Shown piece by piece: positions 8,789 through 17,201 of a stretch of DNA of 53,997 nt. This stretch comes from Rhodothermales bacterium (GTDB lineage Bacteria; Bacteroidota; Rhodothermia; Rhodothermales; Bin80): NCBI GenBank assembly GCA_012271205.1, contig JAAXGT010000139.1:1-53997 (forward strand), in the 5' to 3' direction. The first letter of the stretch is position 1. Every line of letters begins with the position of its first letter. The translations under genes were made by a program, and so were the position numbers. The notes below the pieces were generated by a model, which saw nothing but the letters and a program-made list of their open reading frames with translations, was not told the DNA's origin and did not search any database.

Positions 8789-10064
8789 GCACGGCATCCA
8801 TTATCTCGAGTGCCTTCGCGGCCTCTCCCTCCGACACAATAAGTGGGGGTGCCAGCCGTACACTCGCCGAACCACAGCACAGAACCAAAAGCCCGCGTTG
8901 AAAGCAGGCCTGCTCAAAGGCGTACGCATGCCGCCCATGGGTAAAGTGCAATGCAAGCATGAGGCCCTTGCCACTGCTTCCGAGCAGGATGGCATGCCTG
9001 CGGGTGAGATTGGCCAGTTCGTCCTTAAGCCAGGCACCCACCATTCTGGCATTGACCATGAGTTCTCCTTCCACCAAATCGAGCGTAGCCAGTGCAGCCG
9101 CACACGAAACCGGGTTGCCGCCAAATGTGCTGCCGTGACTTCCCGGCGGCCAGGTCATTAATTCGCTGCGAGCCAACATGGCACTGATCGGCAAGCCCGA
9201 ACCCAGCCCCTTGGCCAGTGTGATGATATCGGCCTGAACATCCCAGTGCTCCAATGCAAAGAATTTACCGGTGCGCCCCATACCCGACTGAATCTCATCT
9301 GCAATAAGAAGAATGCCATGTTCATTGCAAAGCCTGCGCAGTGCCGTAAAATAATCGGGTGGCGGAATGCGGTGGCCACCTTCTCCCTGAATGGGCTCGA
9401 CGATTACAGCAGCCACGTCAGCCGGATCGACGAGGCGTCCAAACAGGGATTTTCGCAAGGTTTCCACACAGTGCACCTGGCACGCAGGATAGGTGAGGTG
9501 ATAGACACATTCATTGCAGGCTCCGTACGGCACGTGATAAACCTCCGGGAGCAGCGGACCGAATCGACCACGCTGTTCAGCCTTGCTGGCGGTAACACTC
9601 ATTGCGCCATACGTGCGCCCGTGAAATGCACCCTCAAAGGCCATAATTGCGGAGCGGCCTGTATGGTGCCGTGCGAGCTTTAAGGCACTTTCGACTGCTT
9701 CCGCACCCGAATTTCCCAAATAGACCCGCCACCCGGGTCCGCATTTGGCTGCGAGTCGCCGGCAAAGATCTGTGTAGCCCGAATAATAGAAGTCCGAACC
9801 GCAAATGTGGAGAAAGGCATCCGTTTGCCTGTGCACCACCTCAACGATATGCGGGTGGCAATGGCCCGTAAGCGTGACCGCAATCCCGGCCATGAAATCC
9901 ATAAACCGGTTTCCATCCACGTCTTCCACCATCATTCCACGGGCCCGCTGCACCACAAGCGGATATTCCCGCAGGAGGGCCCGTGCCGTAACCTCGTCAT
10001 CCCGTTGGATTAGCTCCTGTGCCTTCGGCCCGGGCAGCTCGGTCTGAATGTGGGGAAAATCCAT
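8760..10064 (-). CDS. Class III PLP-dependent aminotransferase (4-aminobutyrate/acetylornithine type)
   Basis: A cytoplasmic transaminase using pyridoxal phosphate, 434 residues. Motifs seen: GNSGAEAVESALKLAR (phosphate-binding and cofactor region), FEGAFHGRTYGAMSVTASK, VEPIQGEGGH, and ADEIQSGMGRTGK with the cofactor Asp. TLAKGLGSGLPISAM contains the Schiff-base Lys. The sequence is of the 4-aminobutyrate / ornithine-type group of the family, and the substrate cannot be fixed from motifs alone. ATG 10062-10064 is chosen over the start at 10118, since MDFPHIQTELPGPKAQEL is the usual N-terminus in this group. It is divergent from ypdA with only 62 bases between, and convergent with tadA with a 29-base tail overlap. 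Confidence 0.88.
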   Translation of the reverse strand: MDFPHIQTELPGPKAQELIQRDDEVTARALLREYPLVVQRARGMMVEDVDGNRFMDFMAGIAVTLTGHCHPHIVEVVHRQTDAFLHICGSDFYYSGYTDLCRRLAAKCGPGWRVYLGNSGAEAVESALKLARHHTGRSAIMAFEGAFHGRTYGAMSVTASKAEQRGRFGPLLPEVYHVPYGACNECVYHLTYPACQVHCVETLRKSLFGRLVDPADVAAVIVEPIQGEGGHRIPPPDYFTALRRLCNEHGILLIADEIQSGMGRTGKFFALEHWDVQADIITLAKGLGSGLPISAMLARSELMTWPPGSHGSTFGGNPVSCAAALATLDLVEGELMVNARMVGAWLKDELANLTRRHAILLGSSGKGLMLALHFTHGRHAYAFEQACFQRGLLVLCCGSASVRLAPPLIVSEGEAAKALEIMDAVLRSLCGGVP

Positions 10065-10126
10065 ACTGGCTACAACATAATATTCATCTGAAACAGCACT
10101 CTTTGCGGACTGGTTCAACAGTCTAC

Positions 10127-11131
10127 ATGCACGACGTTGTCATTATTGGGGCTGGCCCGGTAGGACTGGCCTGCGGCATTGAAGCAGCCCGTCAGGATCT
10201 GAGTGCCGTAATCATCGAAAAGGGCGCCCTGGCCAATTCACTGGTCGGTTATCCGCTGCAAATGGAGTTTTTCTCCACAGCTGATCTTCTGGAGATCGGC
10301 GGTCATCCCTTTCCCTCGCTGCGTGTCAAGCCCACACGCTCGGAAGCATTGCAGTATTACCGGCGCGTCGCGCGGCAGGAATCGCTTGAGTTGCGATTGT
10401 ATGAGCGGGTGCTTGAGGTAGATGGTGTGGATGAGGCATTCACGGTGGTCACCGACAAAGGCCGTCTGTCCTGCCGCAAGGTTGTCGCGGCCACCGGGTT
10501 TTTTGACGTGCCAAACAGACTGGGCGTTCACGGCGAAGACTTGCCCAAGTTGACGCATTACTACCGTGAACCTTACGCCTATGCCGGGCAGCGGGTCGCC
10601 GTTATTGGAGCAAAGAATTCTGCAGCCAAAGCCGCGCTGGAGTGTCACCACTACGGGGCGAAAGTGACGCTCATTCACCGCGGTGGAGCACTCTCCAACC
10701 GGATTAAGTACTGGATCAAGCCGGACCTTGAAAACCGGATCAAGGAAGGCAGTATCACGGCGCTCTTTAATACACACGTCCGGACCATTAAGCCATACCT
10801 GCTGCTACTCGACGGGCCTGAAGGCCATTTCACGCTGGAGAATGATTTTGTCCTCGCGCTGACTGGCTACCGCCCTGATTATGCATTCCTGCGCACGTTG
10901 GACATCGCGATCGGGGACGATCCAAACCAGACGCCCGAGCACCACCCGGAAACCTTCGAAACTAACCGGCAAGGCCTATATCTGGCGGGGACGGTATGCG
11001 GTGGCCTGCGAACAAGTCGCTGGTTTATAGAGAATGGCCGTTTTCATGCAGCTCAGATCATGAAGCATATCGCCACGGGCAATGTCGAGCCCCTGCAGCT
11101 CGAACGACGTTACTGGAAAACCGCCGAGTAG
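10127..11131 (+). CDS. ypdA: YpdA-family FAD/NAD(P)-binding oxidoreductase (putative bacillithiol disulfide reductase)
   Basis: A 334-residue flavoprotein of the YpdA/Bdr group, which reduces oxidised bacillithiol with NADPH. The FAD-binding Rossmann motif GAGPVGLACGIEAARQ is at residues 8-23. The NADPH motif VIGAKNSAAKAALE, followed by HHYGAKVTLIHRG, is characteristic of YpdA and separates it from thioredoxin reductase; the CxxC redox pair of the latter is missing. The C-terminal GLYLAGTVCGGL closes the FAD fold. ATG 10127 gives the first motif at the normal place. This gene suggests that the organism makes bacillithiol, as many Bacteroidota and Firmicutes do; no biosynthesis gene is in this window. 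Confidence 0.88.
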   Translation: MHDVVIIGAGPVGLACGIEAARQDLSAVIIEKGALANSLVGYPLQMEFFSTADLLEIGGHPFPSLRVKPTRSEALQYYRRVARQESLELRLYERVLEVDGVDEAFTVVTDKGRLSCRKVVAATGFFDVPNRLGVHGEDLPKLTHYYREPYAYAGQRVAVIGAKNSAAKAALECHHYGAKVTLIHRGGALSNRIKYWIKPDLENRIKEGSITALFNTHVRTIKPYLLLLDGPEGHFTLENDFVLALTGYRPDYAFLRTLDIAIGDDPNQTPEHHPETFETNRQGLYLAGTVCGGLRTSRWFIENGRFHAAQIMKHIATGNVEPLQLERRYWKTAE

Positions 11132-11133
11132 AC

Positions 11134-13197
11134 TTAGCGCACTACCACCAAGTGCCGCATCTCGCTGGTATGCGGACCGGACACACGGATCACGTAGAAG
11201 CCCGAAGGCAGCGCACGTGTCGGTATATGGATCAGGCTTTGGCCGGAAAATGCATAGCCATCCACCAGCGTGCGTACATGCCGGCCCAACACGTCATAAA
11301 GCTCCACACGCAGGGATCGGGCCCCATCACTGCGGATATTCATCCACGCCTCCTCTGCGGCCGGATTAGGGTATACGGGTCCCAGCGTGATGCCAGGATC
11401 GGGTGTTAGCGAACGCGCCTGTGCCTCACTCGCGAACAGACCGAACGCCACAGCACTTTTCGTGTCCTGCAAGCCTCGAAAGCCTTCCAATTCCTTGTAC
11501 GGGCTTACACCCAGATCCACGTCCCGGTCATCATCCGTGCCCAAAATGCGATCCTTTCCCGCCCCAACGAAGGTGGCCGCATCCGGACTGGCCTCCATAA
11601 GCTGCATGGGCCAGTCTTCGTGACCCGTGTGAAAGGCCGCAACCAGATGACCGGCCTCGTGAGAAATGATTCCTCCCAACGCCCGCCCCAACAATTCCGC
11701 CATGGAAATGTCCGGTGCGCGTGCTACAGTCGCAAATGAGTTCTCACGGGCCGGATCGGTTATGATGTCCAAGAGCACAATAGCGGTTTCATTCAGGGAA
11801 AAGTTGCCGACGTCAATAGACTCCGCAATCCCAATTGTCTTCAGCCCCAATTCAGCTTGACTTCCGCCGACGATTACACGACTCACATTGGGATCGCCCC
11901 AGGGATCCGGATGGTCGCGGCTGTTTCTAAGCTCCAATGCAATGTTCGGATTGGGTCCGTCTTGGAGATCATCAATCAGGTTTTCAGTAATCACTTGCAG
12001 GGCGATATCAATAATGTCATCCTCGACATTTTCCCAACCCTGCAACGCAAGAAAATGGTGCAGCGGCGACAACTGCGCGTCGCGATGGCCACCCAGTGCC
12101 TCGGCATCGTAAGTCGCCCCGTCAAAGTCCACATACAGCACTTGCGAGGTCCCCGCATATTGCAGTCCGGGGCGGAATATGCTCAAATAGAGGCTATAGT
12201 CACCCACACCCTCCCTGACACCAATGTTGTATCGTCCTGATCGGGGTACTATATGGGCCAGATTCGCCTGTCCGCCCCGCAAGAGCGGGCTGGACACGGG
12301 CAATACACTGCTCCGATCCAGTCCGGAGCGCATGAGCATTTCATCGGGGTGGCCCGCAAGCATGACGTGCAGGGCTTCTCCCTCCGTAGCTGCACTCACT
12401 ATGTCTCCGGCGCGCAAGTCCGCGCCATACCAGTCCACATCATGAGCATCCAGCCCCAGCGTCAGCGTATACGGCCCTTCACTGCCATCCTTGGGGCCGG
12501 AGGCGGAATCAAAGGGATCACCCGGCCAATCCGAGTTCACACCTCGCACGATGGCGTAATAATCTCCAGAATCTGCAATCGCTGCTTCCAGATAACTGTC
12601 CCGGTTACCGATGACGCCATCATCGTTTTGGGCGAGCCGCTTTCCCAAGGCGTTGTACAGCGCCACTTTTGTGTCCAGACTTGACTCCGACGTATCCGTG
12701 GTGATATCAATCGTAACCAACTGGCCAGTCACGAGCGGCCCAAGCCGGTAAAAGTCGTAGTCTCCCGTGCCTCCACCCCGGCTGCCGTGCAACCCGTCGC
12801 CAATTCTGGCCTTAAGACGTGTACGCGTGCCAGCTGCCAGAGGGATTATGCGAGCCAAGGGAATAGATCCGTCATCGTTCTCGTCTTCTTCCAACCGCCC
12901 CAAATCCAGCGGCTCCGGCGCCGACAGCACACCGCGCACTTCAATCTCACCCAGTGACAACTCCGCGATTAGTTCGGCCGACCCGGGCGTATCGTTACGC
13001 GCCCGCTCACCTCGCGGCTCTTTTTCAAAGATTGGGGGTGAGGCGAACGTGCGCACAACCTTTGCCTGGACTGGCTGAACCGGCCTCGGTGTACCTTCAG
13101 GCCAGCAGCTGATCAGCGCTGGTGGTGCCTGCTGTGCACGTGTGGAGACCATCACCCCACACGTCAGTACGCAAACTATTATTGTACGAGTTCCCAT
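11134..13197 (-). CDS. T9SS-exported metzincin-like protein with PPC-like domain
   Basis: A 687-residue exported protein. The N-terminus is a signal peptide ending near STRAQ. Residues of about 120-250 resemble a pre-peptidase C-terminal (PPC) domain (GDYDFYRLGPL, ESSLDTKVALYNALG, SGDYYAIVRG). At H513 begins HEAGHLVAAFH, which has the HExxHxxxxxH spacing of metzincin zinc proteases with Ala in place of the usual Gly. PMQLM shortly after could be the Met-turn. The last 80 residues are a type IX secretion sorting domain: VYPNPAAEEAWMNI, VELYDVLGRHVRTL, GFYVIRVSG. It is the last gene of an operon with two cytochromes; its start lies 19 bases inside the preceding gene. Substrate unknown. Confidence 0.82.
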   Translation of the reverse strand: MGTRTIIVCVLTCGVMVSTRAQQAPPALISCWPEGTPRPVQPVQAKVVRTFASPPIFEKEPRGERARNDTPGSAELIAELSLGEIEVRGVLSAPEPLDLGRLEEDENDDGSIPLARIIPLAAGTRTRLKARIGDGLHGSRGGGTGDYDFYRLGPLVTGQLVTIDITTDTSESSLDTKVALYNALGKRLAQNDDGVIGNRDSYLEAAIADSGDYYAIVRGVNSDWPGDPFDSASGPKDGSEGPYTLTLGLDAHDVDWYGADLRAGDIVSAATEGEALHVMLAGHPDEMLMRSGLDRSSVLPVSSPLLRGGQANLAHIVPRSGRYNIGVREGVGDYSLYLSIFRPGLQYAGTSQVLYVDFDGATYDAEALGGHRDAQLSPLHHFLALQGWENVEDDIIDIALQVITENLIDDLQDGPNPNIALELRNSRDHPDPWGDPNVSRVIVGGSQAELGLKTIGIAESIDVGNFSLNETAIVLLDIITDPARENSFATVARAPDISMAELLGRALGGIISHEAGHLVAAFHTGHEDWPMQLMEASPDAATFVGAGKDRILGTDDDRDVDLGVSPYKELEGFRGLQDTKSAVAFGLFASEAQARSLTPDPGITLGPVYPNPAAEEAWMNIRSDGARSLRVELYDVLGRHVRTLVDGYAFSGQSLIHIPTRALPSGFYVIRVSGPHTSEMRHLVVVR

Positions 13198-15059
13198 AGA
13201 CGCCTGTACTGCATGTTGGCACCATCCAGCTCTAAGACCCGCTGCGCATAAGGCCGGGCCTCCGCCTTACGGTTGGTGTTCAAGTACAACGAGGCTAGAT
13301 TGGCGAGCGCCCGATCCATGTCCGGATCCAGTGCCACAGCGGTGAGAAAGTCAGCTTCTGCCTGGTTTGCATTACCCAGCATTACGTGGGCAAACCCGCG
13401 GTTGTTATAGGCTTCGCTCAATTTGGGATTAGCGGCCAATACCTGGTCAAACAGCGCAACCGCCTCCACGTTGCGTCCCTCTTGTCCGTAGGCAGTGGCC
13501 AGCCTTGACAGGAAGCGCAAATGCGCCGGTGCCATGCGCACAGCTTCTTCCAGAAACCGTCGCGCCTCCGAAGCCAAACCCTGCGCCAGATAGGTCTCGC
13601 CGATGCGGTAGGCTGTCCAAGCATCTGGCATCGTATCCAAGCCACCGGCCAAGTTCATAATCGACAGAAAATCGCCCCGCAAGAAATGCGTGCGAATCAA
13701 GAGCGCGGCCACGTCCTTCCCCTGTTCCTCTGCTCGCTCGAGATATACGAGTGCTGAGTCCAGGAAGCCGGGATGATCGGTAACCGTTTCGTAGTATGTG
13801 AGGTACCCTTCGGCCGTCTGGCCAAGGGACGGTGACTCTTCCACCAAGCTGGCCAGACGTACAAATTGTGCACGTTCACCGGGCTCGGCAACCACCGGCA
13901 CGTCGGCACCGGGTGAGCGTATGAAGTGGTCCGTGATAGTAATGTGCGGGATATCTTTGGACCCCGACACGGGCATGTGGCATGTCGTGCAGTCCGTACC
14001 GCTTCCCGCTTCCGGCGTTGGGCATGTGAGCGCTGCCCCGCCGGTGTGGCAGCCCTGGCATACGTTCCGGTAGTGGTTTTCGCCCATCGCCTCAATGCGC
14101 ACGTGGGGATCGTGGCATGTGATGCAGGTCAGGTTTTCCGATGCCTGAAAGCAGGCGCTCTGGCGCAGCCGATCCGGGTGCGACGCCATTACAAATTGCC
14201 GGACGCTGTCCGCATATCGCGGCCAAAAGATATTCTCGACGTCAACGAGGGCCAACCCCGGCCGGAAATCCGCAAACGTCTTATCGTCCACATTCACGGA
14301 CACTCCCTGGAGATGGCAGCCTTGGCAGATGTCGAATTGGCGATCCAGAGGCAGTTTGGCCGGATTCACGATTGTGTAGTCGGTGTCAACGGCTGTATTG
14401 ACTGCACCTCCTGAGCGCACGGTTTCGATATGAAGCGCCCCCGGTCCATGACACCGCTCGCAGTCAATGCCATGCGGTACGGCTTCGTATTTGTTTTCGG
14501 AGCCCTCGACATATTCCGGCATAGCGTTGTGACACGTGATGCACTTCAGAGGAATCGGTCGGTCAAACCGCATATTGCTGGGACCAATGAATCCAGGTGG
14601 CAAGTCCCACTTTCCTTCCTGCACATACCAGGTAAGCGGCATCTGGTAGAGATAACCGTTCACGTTCATAATGTGCGAATTGGTATGGTGCCCCGAGCCC
14701 ACGATGTAGTCGATCTTTTCGACACGTTTATGCGTCGTATCCGTGCCGTGCAAGCGATACTCCATTACAAACAGGTCCTCCCCACGTCGCAGCGCCTGGT
14801 AATACAGGTCATTGTGCGCATCGTAGACCGGCTCGGGATTGTCAAAGTCCGCCGCACTGTTGGCCGGTGTGGCCAGCTCCCAAGAGCGACCCATCTGGGA
14901 GTCGGTAAAAGTGGCCACCTTATCCGGGTGGCACTGCATGCAGGCGTCAATGCCCACGTAGGCCACATTCAGGTTTTGATACGGCAACACATCGGCATCA
15001 CCGTTGCAAGCGGTCATTAGCAGGGCCGCCGATAATGTCCAACAGATTTGCCTACTCAC
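13179..15059 (-). CDS. Seven-haem c-type cytochrome lipoprotein with TPR domain (copy B)
   Basis: A 626-residue exported lipoprotein (signal peptide ending LLMTAC, Cys 18). The first two thirds carry seven CxxCH haem sites: CMQCH, CITCH, CERCH, CQGCH, CITCH, CQGCH and CTTCH. The layout resembles the cytochrome c554/NrfA-like multihaem families. The C-terminal third is a set of TPR repeats (AYRIGETYLAQGLASEARRF, AYNNRGFAHVMLGNANQAEA, ALANLASLYLNTNRKAEAR). It is a paralogue of the gene just upstream, with haem sites in the same order. The start overlaps the stop of that gene by four bases, so translation is coupled. It probably moves electrons at the cell surface or periplasm; partner and substrate are unknown. 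Confidence 0.85.
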   Translation of the reverse strand: MSRQICWTLSAALLMTACNGDADVLPYQNLNVAYVGIDACMQCHPDKVATFTDSQMGRSWELATPANSAADFDNPEPVYDAHNDLYYQALRRGEDLFVMEYRLHGTDTTHKRVEKIDYIVGSGHHTNSHIMNVNGYLYQMPLTWYVQEGKWDLPPGFIGPSNMRFDRPIPLKCITCHNAMPEYVEGSENKYEAVPHGIDCERCHGPGALHIETVRSGGAVNTAVDTDYTIVNPAKLPLDRQFDICQGCHLQGVSVNVDDKTFADFRPGLALVDVENIFWPRYADSVRQFVMASHPDRLRQSACFQASENLTCITCHDPHVRIEAMGENHYRNVCQGCHTGGAALTCPTPEAGSGTDCTTCHMPVSGSKDIPHITITDHFIRSPGADVPVVAEPGERAQFVRLASLVEESPSLGQTAEGYLTYYETVTDHPGFLDSALVYLERAEEQGKDVAALLIRTHFLRGDFLSIMNLAGGLDTMPDAWTAYRIGETYLAQGLASEARRFLEEAVRMAPAHLRFLSRLATAYGQEGRNVEAVALFDQVLAANPKLSEAYNNRGFAHVMLGNANQAEADFLTAVALDPDMDRALANLASLYLNTNRKAEARPYAQRVLELDGANMQYRRLWELVQ

Positions 15060-17119
15060 TGCAAGGCCTCCAAAATGGTTCGCGCCGCTTCATTTTGCGG
15101 ATCGATTTGCAATACGCGCGAGGCCGCAGTTTGGGCCGCGGTGTAATCCCCCGTTCGCGCATGAGCCATTGCCAAGTTCACCCATGCCCCCACGTAGCCG
15201 GGTTCCTCCACAACCGACTGTTCCAACAGTATAATGGCACGGGCATAGTTACCCCGACTAAAGTACCATGTGCCCAAATTGCTGAGCGCGATGGGATTGG
15301 CGGAATCGGCCTCCACCGCGCGGGCAAACAGTTCGCCGGCCTCACTTTCACGGTCTTGCGTAAGATACAGGAGGCCGAGATTACCAAGGGCATCCGCATG
15401 ATCCGGCTCCAGTGCAAGGGTTGTTTTCAGCGATCGTTCCGCCTCCTCAAACGCACCATCCTGGATCGCCGCGGTACCTTGGTTGAACTGTGCCTCCACA
15501 AGCCACGGCTTTTCCGCTGCTGCCAGTCTGTATTGCTCAAGCGCGGCCGGCAGGTCGCCGCCTGCCTCCAAGTAACGACCGTAATTGACTCGAATATCAG
15601 CTAAAGACGGCTCCAGTGCCAGCGCACGCTCATACAAGGCGCCGGCCTTTTCGAGCTGTGTTCCCGCTGCCTCGTAGGCCTGGGCCAGTGCATTCAGGCG
15701 TTCTGGAATATCGAGGTTGTATTCGAGGGCTGATTCCAGTGGAGCCATGGCCTCCTGTTCATGCCCGAGTCGCGTCAGAGCGATACCCAACAAAAAATGT
15801 GTTTCTCCGGTGGAATCCTCATCCAGCACAGTCCGTGCAAGCGCAATCCCGGCCTCCAACCACGTCGGATCAGCCTGCTGTACACCGTGAACCAGTGTCG
15901 CTATCGCTTCCATTCTTCTACTGCCCAGACTGTCACGGGCAAAGTACGCAGACAGTCGCAGTGATTTGTGAGACGCCACGAATGATTCGCCCGTTACCAC
16001 GCGGATCCAGTGGTCCGTGAATGCGGCATGTGGTGCACCTTCGGCCGGCATGCGCGGCATGTGACAACTGATGCAGTGGGTGCGCGTTTCGTGGGCCGGC
16101 GTCTCAGCGTGGCAACTGATGCACGTCGAATTGAAGTAGTCCGGCCCTTGGTCGCGAAAGCCTTTGTGGGGGTTGTGGCATGTCGTGCACGTCATTGCCG
16201 GCGCGGTGTCGATAAAGCAGGCACTCTGCACTAGGCGCTCGGCATGAGAAATTACATCGAGCCCGCGGGTCGTGTCCGGCGCGGAGAAGAGTGCGATGTG
16301 GTCCTCCAACCGCTCAGAAGGACGAAAATCAAACGGACCACGCCCGTCACGCAATACCGAAACTGTGGTGTGCAAGTGGCACTGCTGGCACACGTCCATC
16401 TGCAAGGCCGGGACCATGTGGGCCGGGTTTACGATAGTGGGATCGGGCCCCTTATCCGAGCCGCCACCCGCCAGACGCTCAGCCACGTGCAGGCTGCCCG
16501 GTCCGTGGCAGCGCTCACACCCGATACCTTGGGGCACACTTGCATACTTGCCTTCGACAAATTCGACGGTTTGCGGATAGCTGTTGTGACAGGCCATGCA
16601 ACGGTCAAGTACGAGCCGGCCAAAGCGCTTGTTAAAGACTTCGTACCCGGGACTGAAATCCCACTGGCCTGCCTGATTGTACCAAGTCAGGGGCATTTCG
16701 TAAACACGGCCATTGGATTCAGTGAGATACGTGCGCGCCGCGTTGCCGCTACCGACCACGTAGTCGATGCGCCGTATCAGCCGGTGCGTCTTCGTATTTT
16801 GGGGGCCGAGCCTGTATTCCTCCTGATAGTACGCGCTGTCATCGGCAAATACGCGGTAATAGAACCCGCTCTCTTCATGCCACAGTGGCGGCGCCGCAAA
16901 ATCCTCGATAACATTGTCTGCCGTCAGCCGGTAAAACGAGCGGGCCATACCATGCTCCTGGAAGCCGATCCACTGCTCCTGATGGCAGTCAAAGCAGGCC
17001 GCATCCCCTGTATAGTCCGCCGCGAGATTAAGGAATTCGGATGCGGCATTCGGCTCGGGCCGCGCACAGGCCGTCACAAGGAGCAAAACCAAAGGCCAGC
17101 TCTGTGTAATCTTAGTCAT
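15056..17119 (-). CDS. Seven-haem c-type cytochrome lipoprotein with TPR domain (copy A)
   Basis: First gene of the operon, 687 residues. The lipoprotein signal ends LLLVTAC with Cys at about 18. Seven CxxCH sites follow: CFDCH, CMACH, CERCH, CQQCH, CTTCH, CISCH and CISCH, in the same order as in copy B, with shared landmarks CERCHGPGSLH and QSACF. The C-terminal part is a longer TPR array (THFLLGIALTRLGHEQEAM, ADALGNLGLLYLTQDRESEA, ALSNLGTWYFSRGNYARA). ATG 17117-17119 is chosen over 17152 because the signal peptide begins there. It is divergent from gamma-glutamyltransferase with 82 bases between the starts. Copy A and copy B look like an old tandem duplication. Confidence 0.86.
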   Translation of the reverse strand: MTKITQSWPLVLLLVTACARPEPNAASEFLNLAADYTGDAACFDCHQEQWIGFQEHGMARSFYRLTADNVIEDFAAPPLWHEESGFYYRVFADDSAYYQEEYRLGPQNTKTHRLIRRIDYVVGSGNAARTYLTESNGRVYEMPLTWYNQAGQWDFSPGYEVFNKRFGRLVLDRCMACHNSYPQTVEFVEGKYASVPQGIGCERCHGPGSLHVAERLAGGGSDKGPDPTIVNPAHMVPALQMDVCQQCHLHTTVSVLRDGRGPFDFRPSERLEDHIALFSAPDTTRGLDVISHAERLVQSACFIDTAPAMTCTTCHNPHKGFRDQGPDYFNSTCISCHAETPAHETRTHCISCHMPRMPAEGAPHAAFTDHWIRVVTGESFVASHKSLRLSAYFARDSLGSRRMEAIATLVHGVQQADPTWLEAGIALARTVLDEDSTGETHFLLGIALTRLGHEQEAMAPLESALEYNLDIPERLNALAQAYEAAGTQLEKAGALYERALALEPSLADIRVNYGRYLEAGGDLPAALEQYRLAAAEKPWLVEAQFNQGTAAIQDGAFEEAERSLKTTLALEPDHADALGNLGLLYLTQDRESEAGELFARAVEADSANPIALSNLGTWYFSRGNYARAIILLEQSVVEEPGYVGAWVNLAMAHARTGDYTAAQTAASRVLQIDPQNEAARTILEALQ

Positions 17120-17201
17120 GCGTCTTGCCTTATCCTTCCGGTACGGGACCAAGTACCACGACCATTGGCCCTACATCTTCACTAACGATCGCACTCTCCA
17201 A
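17120..17201. promoter_or_regulatory. Divergent control region between cytochrome operon and ggt
   Basis: The 82 bases between two divergent starts must hold both promoters. An imperfect palindrome is visible at about 17138-17155: GGTAC, eight bases, GTACC. It could be an operator site, but no known consensus is recognised and no -35/-10 pair can be assigned with confidence. Confidence 0.3.

Noticed and set aside
16244-17185. Open plus-strand frame of 313 residues inside the cytochrome gene
   Set aside because: It is antisense to the haem-bearing frame, which has seven CxxCH sites and TPR repeats; no family match.
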